A stretch of 64,000 nucleotides of DNA from Paracoccus yibinensis (lineage in GTDB: Bacteria; Pseudomonadota; Alphaproteobacteria; Rhodobacterales; Rhodobacteraceae): positions 124,001 to 188,000 of the forward strand of contig NZ_JAVCWH010000005.1 in NCBI RefSeq assembly GCF_030846195.1, read 5' to 3'. Under the pieces are notes generated by a model. The model made no database searches and was not told the DNA's origin. It was given only the letters and a program-made list of their open reading frames with translations. Made by a program: the position numbers and the translations under genes. Position 1 is the stretch's first letter, and the number at the start of each line of letters is the position of its first letter. Of the stretch, positions 1-7,783 are shown one piece after another.

Positions 1-1
1 C

Positions 2-1768
2 CGCGTGGTGGTGGAAATCCGGGTGGACAAGGACATCGCCCCCTATATCGACAGCGATGCGTCCTTCTGGATCGTCCGTCCGCAGGTGACGGCCCAGGGC
101 GTGACGCGCCTGGACACGGTCCTGACCGGTTCCTTCATCGAGGGATATTGGGACGCCAATGTCACGGAACCCCAGAACCATTTCGTCGGCCAGGACCGCC
201 CGCCCCTGGTCCGCGAGGATGTTCCCGGCACGCTGGTCACACTGGCCATGGAAAACGCCGACGGCATCAGCGAAGGCGCGCCGGTCCTGTATCGCGGCGT
301 CCAGGTGGGCCGGATGGAGAATATCCGCCTGGCCGATACCGAGGATCAGGTCATCGCCGACGCCTTCATCGAGGCGCCGCATGACAAGCGGCTGACGACC
401 TCGACCGTGTTCTGGGACACCTCGGGCTTTTCGCTGTCGCTGGGCGCGTCGGGGGTCTCGTTCAACGTGAATTCCTTGTCCTCGGTCCTGCAGGGGGGCG
501 TGGCCTTCGACACGCTGATCAGCGGCGGACGGCCCGTGGAGCCGGGCCATGTCTATGCCCTGCAGCCGGACGAGGATACCGCCCGAAACGACATCCTGGC
601 CAGCGACAGCGGCGAACCGCTGCGCCTTGCCATGCTGATCGACGATTCCCTGCAAGGGTTGGCCAAGGGGGCCGATGTGCAGTTCCAGGGCCTGCGCGTG
701 GGCCAGGTCACGGATCTGGCGGTGACGCAGGATGAACCGCGCGGGGAAATCCGGCAGGTCGTGACGATGGCGATTTCCCCGTCCCGGCTGGGGCTGCCCC
801 AGGACGCCACGTCCGAAGACGCCCTTGCCTTCCTGGAACAGGCCGTGTCCCAAGGGCTTCGCGCGCGCGTGGCCAGTGCCGGGTTCCTGGGCACGTCGCT
901 GATGGTGGAATTGGTGGAAATCCCCGGCGCCGAACCGGCCAGCATCAACACAAGCGCCCAGCCCAATCCCATCATCCCGTCCGTCCCTGGCGATCTGGAC
1001 GACTTCAGCGCCAGTGCCCAGGGCTTCCTGTCCCGGATCGGCAACCTGCCGCTGGAAGAAGTGCTGCAATCGGCGACCGACATGATGAACAGCATCACCG
1101 CCATCGCCAGCTCGGAAGATACCCGCGCCATCCCCGAAAGCCTGCGGGAAACGCTGGACCAGACCCGCAGTGCGGCCACCGACATCGGCGGCATGGCCCG
1201 CGACCTGCGCGACAGCGGCACGGCCGAGAACCTCGCCCGCCTGGTCGATGAAGCCGCCGCCGCCGCCGAGGCCGTCAAGCTGGCCGCCGCCGACGTGCCG
1301 GACATGGTGGACCAGATCGACGCCGCCGCCACTGCGGTCGAGGAATTCGAATTCGCCGAGATCAGCGCCCAGGCCGAAGGGATCCTGGCCGACCTGCGCG
1401 CGATGCTGGGCAGCGAGGATGCCGAAGAACTGCCGCGCAACCTGTCCAATACGCTGGAGGCCGCGTCGGGCCTGTTGAACGACCTGCGTGACGGCGATGC
1501 GGCTGGCAGCCTGAACGACGCGCTCGACAGCGCCAGCACCGCGGCGGAGGAGATCGCCACCTCGGTCGAGCGCCTGCCGCAGCTGATCCAGCGGCTGGAA
1601 GCAACGGCGGCACGTGCGGATTCGGTCCTGGCGTCCTATGGCAGCCGTTCCGCCTTCAACACCGAGGCTGTCAACATGCTGCGCGAACTGCGCCGCGCGA
1701 CCGAGGCATTCGGGTCCTTGGCCCGGATGATCGAACGCAACCCCCGCGCCTTCATTCTGGGACGATGA
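2..1768 (+). CDS. pqiB: PqiB-like MCE-domain intermembrane transport protein (5' partial)
   Basis: The frame is open from the first bases, so the N-terminus lies outside the window. Two MCE repeats are visible (about residues 75-145 and 205-290, with GISEGAPVLYRGVQVG and LAKGADVQFQGLRVG), preceded by the tail of a first one. This matches the three-MCE layout of PqiB. The last 250 residues are Ala/Glu-rich and helical, as in the PqiB needle that spans the periplasm. Known PqiB proteins form hexameric channels moving lipids between inner and outer membrane. The next gene encodes the PqiC-type lipoprotein partner, starting one base after the stop, so the two are surely co-translated. PqiA would be expected upstream. 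Confidence 0.88.
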   Translation, partial: RVVVEIRVDKDIAPYIDSDASFWIVRPQVTAQGVTRLDTVLTGSFIEGYWDANVTEPQNHFVGQDRPPLVREDVPGTLVTLAMENADGISEGAPVLYRGVQVGRMENIRLADTEDQVIADAFIEAPHDKRLTTSTVFWDTSGFSLSLGASGVSFNVNSLSSVLQGGVAFDTLISGGRPVEPGHVYALQPDEDTARNDILASDSGEPLRLAMLIDDSLQGLAKGADVQFQGLRVGQVTDLAVTQDEPRGEIRQVVTMAISPSRLGLPQDATSEDALAFLEQAVSQGLRARVASAGFLGTSLMVELVEIPGAEPASINTSAQPNPIIPSVPGDLDDFSASAQGFLSRIGNLPLEEVLQSATDMMNSITAIASSEDTRAIPESLRETLDQTRSAATDIGGMARDLRDSGTAENLARLVDEAAAAAEAVKLAAADVPDMVDQIDAAATAVEEFEFAEISAQAEGILADLRAMLGSEDAEELPRNLSNTLEAASGLLNDLRDGDAAGSLNDALDSASTAAEEIATSVERLPQLIQRLEATAARADSVLASYGSRSAFNTEAVNMLRELRRATEAFGSLARMIERNPRAFILGR

Positions 1769-1769
1769 C

Positions 1770-2402
1770 ATGACCCTGCGCCTGCCCGTGACCCTTGCCT
1801 GCCTTGGCCTTCTGGGGCTGTCGGCCTGTTCCGACCCGGAAGATACCGCGCGCTACATCATCGACCCGCCGGTGACAGGCGAACAGGTGCCCAACCGGCT
1901 GGGCAGCGCGGAACTGAAGGATGTGTCCCTGCCCGAATACGCGTCCGGGCAAGAGGTCGCCTTCCAGACGGAAGACGGCGCCGTGCGGTCAAGCCCCGAC
2001 AACCTGTGGGCCGACAATCCGCAGCGCGCCTTTACCCTGTCGCTGGCGCGCGCGATTTCGGACGCATCGGGCGCGACCGTGATCGGGGAGCCCTGGCCCC
2101 TGGCCGAACCTCCGCAGCGCGTGCTGGAGGTGCGGGTGGAACGCGCCCTGCCGCAGGCCAATGGCATCTATCGGCTGTCGGGGCGTTACTTCGTGGCGGA
2201 TGAGGGCAGCGGGGCTGCAAATCATGCCCGCAGTTTCGACATCGCCGTGCCCCTGGGCGGGACCGGGCCGGGGGCCTCGGCTGCGGCGGCATCGTCGGCC
2301 ATTGCGATCCTGGCCCGGCAGATCGCCACGCTGTCGGGACCCGGGCGCACCATCGCCACGACGGCGCCCGCCGATCCTTTCGCGCTGGATCCGCTGTTCT
2401 GA
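1770..2402 (+). CDS. pqiC: PqiC-type ABC transport auxiliary lipoprotein
   Basis: A 210-residue protein with a lipoprotein signal peptide: a short basic start, a hydrophobic stretch and the lipobox LSAC with Cys at about residue 20. The body fits the YmbA/PqiC family: an N-terminal YIIDPP segment, then LEVRVERAL and YRLSGRYFV strands. In the known system PqiC sits in the outer membrane and docks the PqiB tunnel. The gene follows pqiB with a single-base gap, supporting that role. A strong hairpin follows the stop at once. Size is slightly above the usual 185-200 residues. Confidence 0.82.
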   Translation: MTLRLPVTLACLGLLGLSACSDPEDTARYIIDPPVTGEQVPNRLGSAELKDVSLPEYASGQEVAFQTEDGAVRSSPDNLWADNPQRAFTLSLARAISDASGATVIGEPWPLAEPPQRVLEVRVERALPQANGIYRLSGRYFVADEGSGAANHARSFDIAVPLGGTGPGASAAAASSAIAILARQIATLSGPGRTIATTAPADPFALDPLF

Positions 2403-2408
2403 ACCAAA

Positions 2409-2440
2409 TTTGGCGGATGGACAAAAAACCATCCGCCAAA
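2409..2440. terminator. Bidirectional hairpin terminator between convergent genes
   Basis: A perfect 12-bp stem (TTTGGCGGATGG pairing with CCATCCGCCAAA) around an 8-base A-rich loop. It starts 7 bases after the pqiC stop and lies between pqiC and the convergent zinc-ribbon gene. There is no long T-tract on either strand, but position and stem strength fit a shared terminator. Confidence 0.7.
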
Positions 2441-2467
2441 CCACCCGCGACAGAAAACAGGGAACTG

Positions 2468-2932
2468 TCAAACAGAGGAACTTTGCGGGTTGTCCCGATC
2501 CCGGTAATCGCCAGGACGGGTGGCAGGATCGTCATGCAGGTTTGCCCGTCCCATGACGCGGACGATGACCGGCAGGACGAAGTGATCGAAACATCCACGA
2601 TCGGGGGCGAAGGCACCGGGACGACCGACGCCTCCGCAATCCTCGCAATCCTCGATGCTGCCCCAGCAATTTGGGCAGGCACCCAGGGCGCAGGCCAGCA
2701 TCTCGGCATGATCGACAAGAAGCTGGTTTTCCTGCTCGAGCCGGCGAAACGCGGCCCAGGTCGGACGGTCGGGTTCAGCGAGAGGAGCACTGAACCCTGA
2801 CCGTCCCTGCATCTCCGCCAACAGGCTTTCGGGCGATTGGGCCGGCATATTCTGCACACCCCCCAGTCCATTGCCCAAGAGCTGAAGCGCGGCGATGACA
2901 TTGCTGAAATTCGGAATTGTGTCACCCGGCAT
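2468..2932 (-). CDS. Small Cys-rich zinc-ribbon-like hypothetical protein
   Basis: A 154-residue protein of unknown function. The start at 2932 is chosen because GGAGGG lies 9 bases upstream; the frame stays open further to 3013 but without a comparable ribosome site. The central part has a CPNCWG motif followed by CEDCGGVG, a four-Cys arrangement resembling the CxxCxG knuckles of DnaJ, so metal binding is likely. A possible helical segment precedes it (RRLEQENQLLVDHAEML). It lies 154 bases downstream of the S8 peptidase gene on the same strand and may belong to that operon. No catalytic residues are recognised. Confidence 0.6.
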   Translation of the reverse strand: MPGDTIPNFSNVIAALQLLGNGLGGVQNMPAQSPESLLAEMQGRSGFSAPLAEPDRPTWAAFRRLEQENQLLVDHAEMLACALGACPNCWGSIEDCEDCGGVGRPGAFAPDRGCFDHFVLPVIVRVMGRANLHDDPATRPGDYRDRDNPQSSSV

Positions 2933-3086
2933 GTCCGTTTTCCCTCCTGCTGCTGCCAAGCGAGGCGTCACCCCGTGCGACCGATGAACGGTAACAATGG
3001 ACTCACTCTCCACCGCGGGCGTGAAACGGGCGTGAATCGTTCAGGGGAAAACCGCGCGGAAAGCGTGAAATATGCCCGGGCGACGC

Positions 3087-4844
3087 CTAGAATTCGGGAA
3101 ATCGCGTTGGGAAATCCAATACGGGCGTCGGCGCGGGGCGGGCGGACTGGTTTTCGGCCAGCTGGCGAATCGCCGCGCGGCTGCCCGGCCGCTGCCCGTC
3201 CGACAGTTGCCGGGCCAGCCAGCGGGCCAGTTGCGGGGCGGCCATCGACGTGCCCGAGGATATCTCGAAACTGCCGCTGTCGCGGCCCCGCAGGATCATG
3301 CCGGGGCTGTTGATCGCCCGATCGACAGGCACCAGGCAATCGCCCGGCTGGCCGTCGTTCAGCAGCGCGCTATAGGGTGTGGTGGTGCCCTCGTGCCGAT
3401 GGATCGCCCCGCCCCGCAGCGGACGTTCGCCCGTGGCATAGGCGTTGACCGTGTCGGTGCGGATCACCGATGGATCGCCGCCGTTCTGCGCGTCGGTCAG
3501 GATCGGAAAGCCCGAGGGTTCATGGCTGCGATAGCCCGGGTCGTGGAACCAGCTTTGCCGGGCGCCCCGGCGGAATCCGCGGATCACCTCGTCGCGCTGC
3601 GCCGCCAGGTCATAGATCCCGCCGGGCGAGGCATCCGCGATCCGCACCCGCCATTCGCCCGGCGGGGCAAAAGCCTCTCCCAGGCGTTCGGGACAGGTCG
3701 GGACGGCGATCACGGTGATGCCGTCGCGCCACTGCCCGGCGCGCGTCTGATGCGGGGTGTAATAGGCCCGCGCCAAGGGCCGTCCGTCGGGACCGGACAG
3801 GACCGAATACTGCCAGGGCAGGGTAAAGGCGGTGGTGGCGGGGGCCAGTCCCGGCACCGTCAGAGTGATCTGCAGATCGCCGCGCGGGAAATGGGCGTGC
3901 GGCGGACCCCAGATTTCGATAGCGTTGATGGTGCTGTCGTCTGGCGGCAGGCGCCAGGCGACATCCTGGCCCGGTTTCAGCCGGGCGCGCAGCCGGTCCT
4001 GGCGATGATTGCCGACAGGCAGCACGAAGTGGATCGGACCCAGATCCGGGGCCGGGAAATCCGACACCGCGTCCATGAAGCGTTCCAGCGGGGTGGAACC
4101 GTCCCGCGGACCGGCGGTCAGGCCCAGGCTGATGTTGATGACGACCGGCAGGCGGACCGACCCCGGCGTCAGGTCGTGCCGCCTTTCGATGAAACGGCAC
4201 AACCGCCGTGCCCGGTTGATGATGAACAGGATCCCCGCAAGGATCGGCACCGGCGCCAGAACGCCCATGGAATCCGCCGTGATCCGGGGCGGCAGGCAGA
4301 CCGCGATCAGCGGATGGTTCCTGGCCCTGGGATCAGCTGGATCGAAACCCGCCGCCAAGGGCGCCACCGCCGCGCCATGCCCCGCCTCGAACGCGCCCGA
4401 CGGGGTGGAGGACCGGGTCAGATCGACCGCGCCGGTCATGCGATAGATCGTCTCCTCGCCCGCGATGTCGCCTGATGCGGCGCGGGCCAGCAGGTCCGAC
4501 AGTTCCGCCCCCCGCCATTCCGCCCCGGTCGGCAGGTCGTCCCCCGTTTCCGGCCGGAACCGCGCATCCTGCAGCCAGACCGAGGCCATGCGCGACAGGT
4601 TCCCCGGCAGGGTGAACCGCTGGTGGACGAAGGGGATGGCGTCGTCGATCACCCCGATGATGCAACCGGTCGCAGGATCGGGCAGGGCACCGTCCGACAG
4701 ATAGGCAAGCGAGGGATCGTCCAGATCCCTGTTGTCTTCCTTGTCCCGAGGATCGGGGTTCCGGGCATCGGCCGACAGGACCCCAGCCGGATCCTCGAGG
4801 AAATCCTGGAAGGACGACAGGATGGCGAATGCCATGGCCATCAT
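3087..4844 (-). CDS. Subtilisin-like S8 family serine peptidase
   Basis: A 585-residue protein with the S8 catalytic triad: Asp67 in IGVIDDAIPF, His156 in GHGAAVAPLA, and Ser at about 533 in SSGTSMAAPQLA. An oxyanion Asn in VLPVGNH is also present. No signal peptide or membrane anchor is obvious, so it may act in the cytoplasm or leave by another route. About 380 residues separate His and Ser, more than the usual 150-250, and this part includes a beta-rich stretch with WRLPPDDSTINAIEIW. Its ATG overlaps the stop of the preceding 74-residue gene (ATGA), which implies translational coupling. The substrate is unknown; family assignment is firm. Confidence 0.87.
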   Translation of the reverse strand: MMAMAFAILSSFQDFLEDPAGVLSADARNPDPRDKEDNRDLDDPSLAYLSDGALPDPATGCIIGVIDDAIPFVHQRFTLPGNLSRMASVWLQDARFRPETGDDLPTGAEWRGAELSDLLARAASGDIAGEETIYRMTGAVDLTRSSTPSGAFEAGHGAAVAPLAAGFDPADPRARNHPLIAVCLPPRITADSMGVLAPVPILAGILFIINRARRLCRFIERRHDLTPGSVRLPVVINISLGLTAGPRDGSTPLERFMDAVSDFPAPDLGPIHFVLPVGNHRQDRLRARLKPGQDVAWRLPPDDSTINAIEIWGPPHAHFPRGDLQITLTVPGLAPATTAFTLPWQYSVLSGPDGRPLARAYYTPHQTRAGQWRDGITVIAVPTCPERLGEAFAPPGEWRVRIADASPGGIYDLAAQRDEVIRGFRRGARQSWFHDPGYRSHEPSGFPILTDAQNGGDPSVIRTDTVNAYATGERPLRGGAIHRHEGTTTPYSALLNDGQPGDCLVPVDRAINSPGMILRGRDSGSFEISSGTSMAAPQLARWLARQLSDGQRPGSRAAIRQLAENQSARPAPTPVLDFPTRFPEF

Positions 4845-5065
4845 TCGAAGGTCCGCCGGACCAGATCGCGCAGCGCCCGTTCAAGCTGGCCCGGCAGGTC
4901 GGCGCCATCGTCGGGCCCATGGGGTTCGCGGGGCGGCGCGTCGCCCCGTTCGGCCCGCAGGTCATAGTAGTAATGCAGATAGGGCGACAGGCCGGCACGG
5001 AAGGTGTCATGCGCCGCCCGAGGTTCGGACCACCGGGCAGGGGGCGGATCGTCCTTCAGCTCCAT
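4841..5065 (-). CDS. Small 74-residue protein between phosphatase and peptidase genes
   Basis: A short charged protein starting MELKDD, with an aromatic patch (SPYLHYYYDLRAER) and a C-terminal amphipathic helix (LERALRDLVRRTFE). The start at 5065 overlaps the last 10 bases of the PAP2 gene, and its stop overlaps the start of the S8 peptidase gene (ATGA). This tight packing between two real genes on one strand is the main argument that it is translated. I recognise no family. By position it could be an inhibitor, chaperone or adaptor of the peptidase, but that is inference only. Confidence 0.6.
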   Translation of the reverse strand: MELKDDPPPARWSEPRAAHDTFRAGLSPYLHYYYDLRAERGDAPPREPHGPDDGADLPGQLERALRDLVRRTFE

Positions 5066-6141
5066 CGGTTGCCCCATTCCTGTTGCGCGCGCTCGCACAG
5101 CGATCGCCACAACGGCGCCGGACGCGGCGCGGTCGCATCGTTCTTGAAGTCCGTCGCGGAATCCTGCCCTGTCACCATCCGGTCCAGAATGGCATAGTGG
5201 AAATCGCGCGGACCCGCCGCGTCGCGGAACTGGCGGCCATCGAATTCCGCCGATCCCACGTCCGTCTTCAGGCCCCGCGCCATCAGGTAACGCCCCAACT
5301 GGATGCCCAGCACCGCCCCGGCTGCGCTGTCCGCCGGGAAATGCACCCCTGCGACCGTCCGGTTGATGGCGATCCGGCAAGCCAGGCGATAGATCTGGCT
5401 GTCGGCCTTCACCGTTGCGGCGGGATTTTCCAGCAAGGCCAGCATGGTCGCCAGCGTGAAGATCTGGGTCGCGTGACCGCTGGGCAGGGACGGATGGGCC
5501 GGTTCGGGGATGATCGGCTGGATGCGGTCGCTGAACTGGTTGGGCCGAGGGCAGCCAAGCGCCAGCTTGACGCGCATCACCACGGGCGTGACCAGATCCA
5601 GCCCGACCTCCAGCATCTCGGCCAGGGCAGGGTTGCGGACGGGGTCGATGGGCAGGATGCTGGCCAGGAAGGGGATCAGGTATTGCTGCTGGACGGTGAT
5701 TTCCGCCAACCGGTCGCCGCGCAATTCGGCATAGGCCGCCACCAGCGGGGCGGCCTGGCTGAAATCCGCGACATCGGGGCGCGCGATCCGGACCAGGGGC
5801 AGGTATTCCAGCGCCGCCCCCGTCTTGCGCCGCGACACGGTCATGGCCCGCGCCGTCTTTCCCGGCGGGTTGTCGTCCTCGGCCACGAAGGCCAGATCCT
5901 CCAGCAGTTCGGAGATCAGGACGGCGTTGCGGTATTCCCGCGCCAGGCGCGGCAGACGAGCCGCAAGATCCAGATGGCCCGCATGTGCAGGCGGTGGGTT
6001 GATCATTTCCGTGCCGACGATGGCATCGCGGGTCCGCATCAGGGCCGCGGACATCAAGGCGGCAGAACCCGGACCGCGGGTGCTTTCACCGTGTTCCCCA
6101 TGTTCCCCGTGTTCGCCATGTTCGCCGTGCTGCAAGGACAT
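5056..6141 (-). CDS. PAP2 / vanadium haloperoxidase-like phosphatase with Gly-Glu-His repeats
   Basis: A 361-residue protein carrying the whole PAP2 signature: KX6RP at Lys192-Pro200, PSGH at 220-223, and RX5HX3D at Arg261-His267-Asp271. Members are acid phosphatases, lipid phosphatases or vanadate-dependent haloperoxidases. The long soluble N-terminal part, with no evident transmembrane bundle, resembles the soluble haloperoxidase/class A phosphatase side of the family. Residues 5-19 are a GEH tandem repeat. The start is supported by GAGG 7-8 bases upstream. It is the first gene of a leftward operon with the 74-residue protein and the S8 peptidase, and is divergent from a winged-helix/TPR regulator. 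The substrate cannot be told from sequence. Confidence 0.82.
   Translation of the reverse strand: MSLQHGEHGEHGEHGEHGESTRGPGSAALMSAALMRTRDAIVGTEMINPPPAHAGHLDLAARLPRLAREYRNAVLISELLEDLAFVAEDDNPPGKTARAMTVSRRKTGAALEYLPLVRIARPDVADFSQAAPLVAAYAELRGDRLAEITVQQQYLIPFLASILPIDPVRNPALAEMLEVGLDLVTPVVMRVKLALGCPRPNQFSDRIQPIIPEPAHPSLPSGHATQIFTLATMLALLENPAATVKADSQIYRLACRIAINRTVAGVHFPADSAAGAVLGIQLGRYLMARGLKTDVGSAEFDGRQFRDAAGPRDFHYAILDRMVTGQDSATDFKNDATAPRPAPLWRSLCERAQQEWGNRWS
6090..6129 (-). repeat. 9-bp tandem repeat encoding Gly-Glu-His units
   Basis: About four and a half 9-base units alternate between the forms GTTCCCCAT and GTTCGCCGT on the plus strand. On the coding strand they give HGEHGEHGEHGEHGE right after the start of the PAP2 gene. 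Such units vary easily by slippage, and the length stays in frame because the unit is a multiple of three. The clustered His and Glu could bind metal ions. Confidence 0.8.
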
Positions 6142-6241
6142 GGTTCGACCTCGTTAACCCGAATGAATCCAAAACAATGTATCTTTGCCCTAGGGGAAAG
6201 CGTAACAACGAGTCAGGATTTCGCCTATAGCTTTTCTGTCC
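6142..6241. promoter_or_regulatory. Divergent promoter region, PAP2 operon / winged-helix regulator
   Basis: This 100-base gap separates two outward-reading units, so both promoters must lie here. A TATAGC hexamer at 6226-6231 ends 10 bases before the regulator's ATG, and no Shine-Dalgarno sequence precedes that ATG, so its transcript may be leaderless or nearly so. Base composition is clearly more AT-rich than the flanks. No clear operator palindrome was seen. Promoter assignment is tentative. Confidence 0.4.
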
Positions 6242-7783
6242 ATGCTGCCGCTTACGCTTCGCCTGATGGGACCGGTCGAGCTGATCGGGCCGGGAAACCT
6301 GCGCCTGACTCCGCGCGGGATGCGGGCGCGTGGCGCGCTTGCGGTGATGGGAAGCGCGACATCCATGCGGATCCTGCGCGCGCGCTTGCAGGATCTGCTG
6401 TTCAGCACCCGAGAGCCGGAAAACGCCAATGCCAGCCTGCGCCAGGTGCTGCGAGAGATCCGCATCAGCCTGGGCGATGCGCGTGACGCCCTGCTCAGCG
6501 GGCCGGGCTGGGTTGGTCTGGACGGCGGGATCATCCGGCTGGACATGACTGCCCGGCCCGGTCCCGATGGGCAGATGCCGGAATTCGCGGCGGACCTGGA
6601 TATTCCCGATCCCGAATTCGAAGACTGGCTGCGCGATGCGCGGATGCACGCGGAACAGGCGGTGACGCCCTCGGCCCTAAAGCCCTCTCTGCTGCCGGTT
6701 CTGCTCACGGCGGAACCAGTGGCAGGCAATACCGAAACCGGAGTGATCGCGGCGATAATCCTGGGCGAGGCCGCCGGCCGGGTCTGCGATCTGGTGCCCA
6801 TGGTCGCCATGCCCGACCGCGCCGATCCGGGGCAATCGGCCATCGTCCTCTCTGCGGTGGCGAATCGTGTTGGCCAGGGGGTTCATCTGCTGGTCAAATT
6901 GACCCATCGACCCAGCAGCCGACTGTTTTGGTCGCACAAGTTCGTCCTGGACGCGGACAACCTGGCCGCCGCCATGAGCGATTGCACTGCCCAGGTTTGC
7001 GTCGGCGTGATGCGGGTCCTGGAGGCCGTACGCACCATCGACGCGGCGCTTGGCGTGTCCTTCGGCGATGTGTTCAGCTTCAACCATGCCCGGCTGGCCC
7101 GGGCCGAACAGGCTCTGGCGGGCATGGATGATGGGGTCAACGCATCCCTGACCATGGCGCTGCGGGCTTGGGTGCGCACCACGCAAGTCTTTGAACGCCT
7201 GGTCCCCGACCCCCAGGGCATCATCCAGGAGGCGCAGGAATTCGCCACCAGGGCGCGAGAAGCTGATCCTTACAGCGCCACTGCCCTGGGCGTGGCTTCC
7301 GTGGTCGAGGGGTATATGAAACACGGACAGGTCAGTTTTTGGCTGGCGCAGCAGGCAGTGCAAGCGGATGCGAAAAATCCCTTGGCCCGATATGCCTATT
7401 CGCGGGCGCTAACGGATCTTGGCCGCCACGAGGAAGCATATCGAGAGGCGCAGGCGGGCCTGGCCGAAGCACTGTCGGTCCTCAATCCAGCAACCTGGCA
7501 GATGCGCATGGGCATCGCCCTCACCCGCCTTGGCCGCTATGAAGAGGCCGAGCAGCGGTTCGACGCGGTCCAGCAATTCGCGCCGGAAAACCGCCCCTCG
7601 CTGCGGTTTCTGGCCGCGCTGCGCTATCACCGCCGGGACGAGGCTGGCGCCCTGTCCGCCCTGCAGGCCCTGCGCCGGGTCGAGCCGGGCTTTACGCTGG
7701 AGGCGATGCGCAGCGACGGCTATCCGGTCGCCACCCTGCGGCAGGGCGGGCTTCTGGGGGTCACGCGGTCGGGGCTGATCTAG
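6242..7783 (+). CDS. Winged-helix (SARP/OmpR-like) transcriptional regulator with TPR domain
   Basis: A 513-residue protein. Residues 1-105 resemble the DNA-binding domain of SARP/OmpR-type activators (LRLMGPVEL start, then a helix with ANASLRQVLREIRISLG). Residues 160-275 resemble the middle domain found in CadC- and adenylate-cyclase-like TPR proteins (SSRLFWSHKFVLDADNL). From about 330 to 480 there are TPR-like helix pairs (NPLARYAYSRALTDLGRHEEA, LGRYEEAEQRFDAVQQF is the clearest). No membrane segment is seen, so it is probably a cytoplasmic activator with a ligand- or partner-sensing TPR part. It is divergent from the PAP2-peptidase operon, its likely target. No Shine-Dalgarno sequence precedes the start. 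Confidence 0.75.
   Translation: MLPLTLRLMGPVELIGPGNLRLTPRGMRARGALAVMGSATSMRILRARLQDLLFSTREPENANASLRQVLREIRISLGDARDALLSGPGWVGLDGGIIRLDMTARPGPDGQMPEFAADLDIPDPEFEDWLRDARMHAEQAVTPSALKPSLLPVLLTAEPVAGNTETGVIAAIILGEAAGRVCDLVPMVAMPDRADPGQSAIVLSAVANRVGQGVHLLVKLTHRPSSRLFWSHKFVLDADNLAAAMSDCTAQVCVGVMRVLEAVRTIDAALGVSFGDVFSFNHARLARAEQALAGMDDGVNASLTMALRAWVRTTQVFERLVPDPQGIIQEAQEFATRAREADPYSATALGVASVVEGYMKHGQVSFWLAQQAVQADAKNPLARYAYSRALTDLGRHEEAYREAQAGLAEALSVLNPATWQMRMGIALTRLGRYEEAEQRFDAVQQFAPENRPSLRFLAALRYHRRDEAGALSALQALRRVEPGFTLEAMRSDGYPVATLRQGGLLGVTRSGLI

Noticed and set aside
3072..6486. Long plus-strand frames opposite the S8 peptidase and PAP2 genes
   Set aside because: The minus-strand proteins carry complete catalytic motifs and coupled starts, the plus-strand products carry none.
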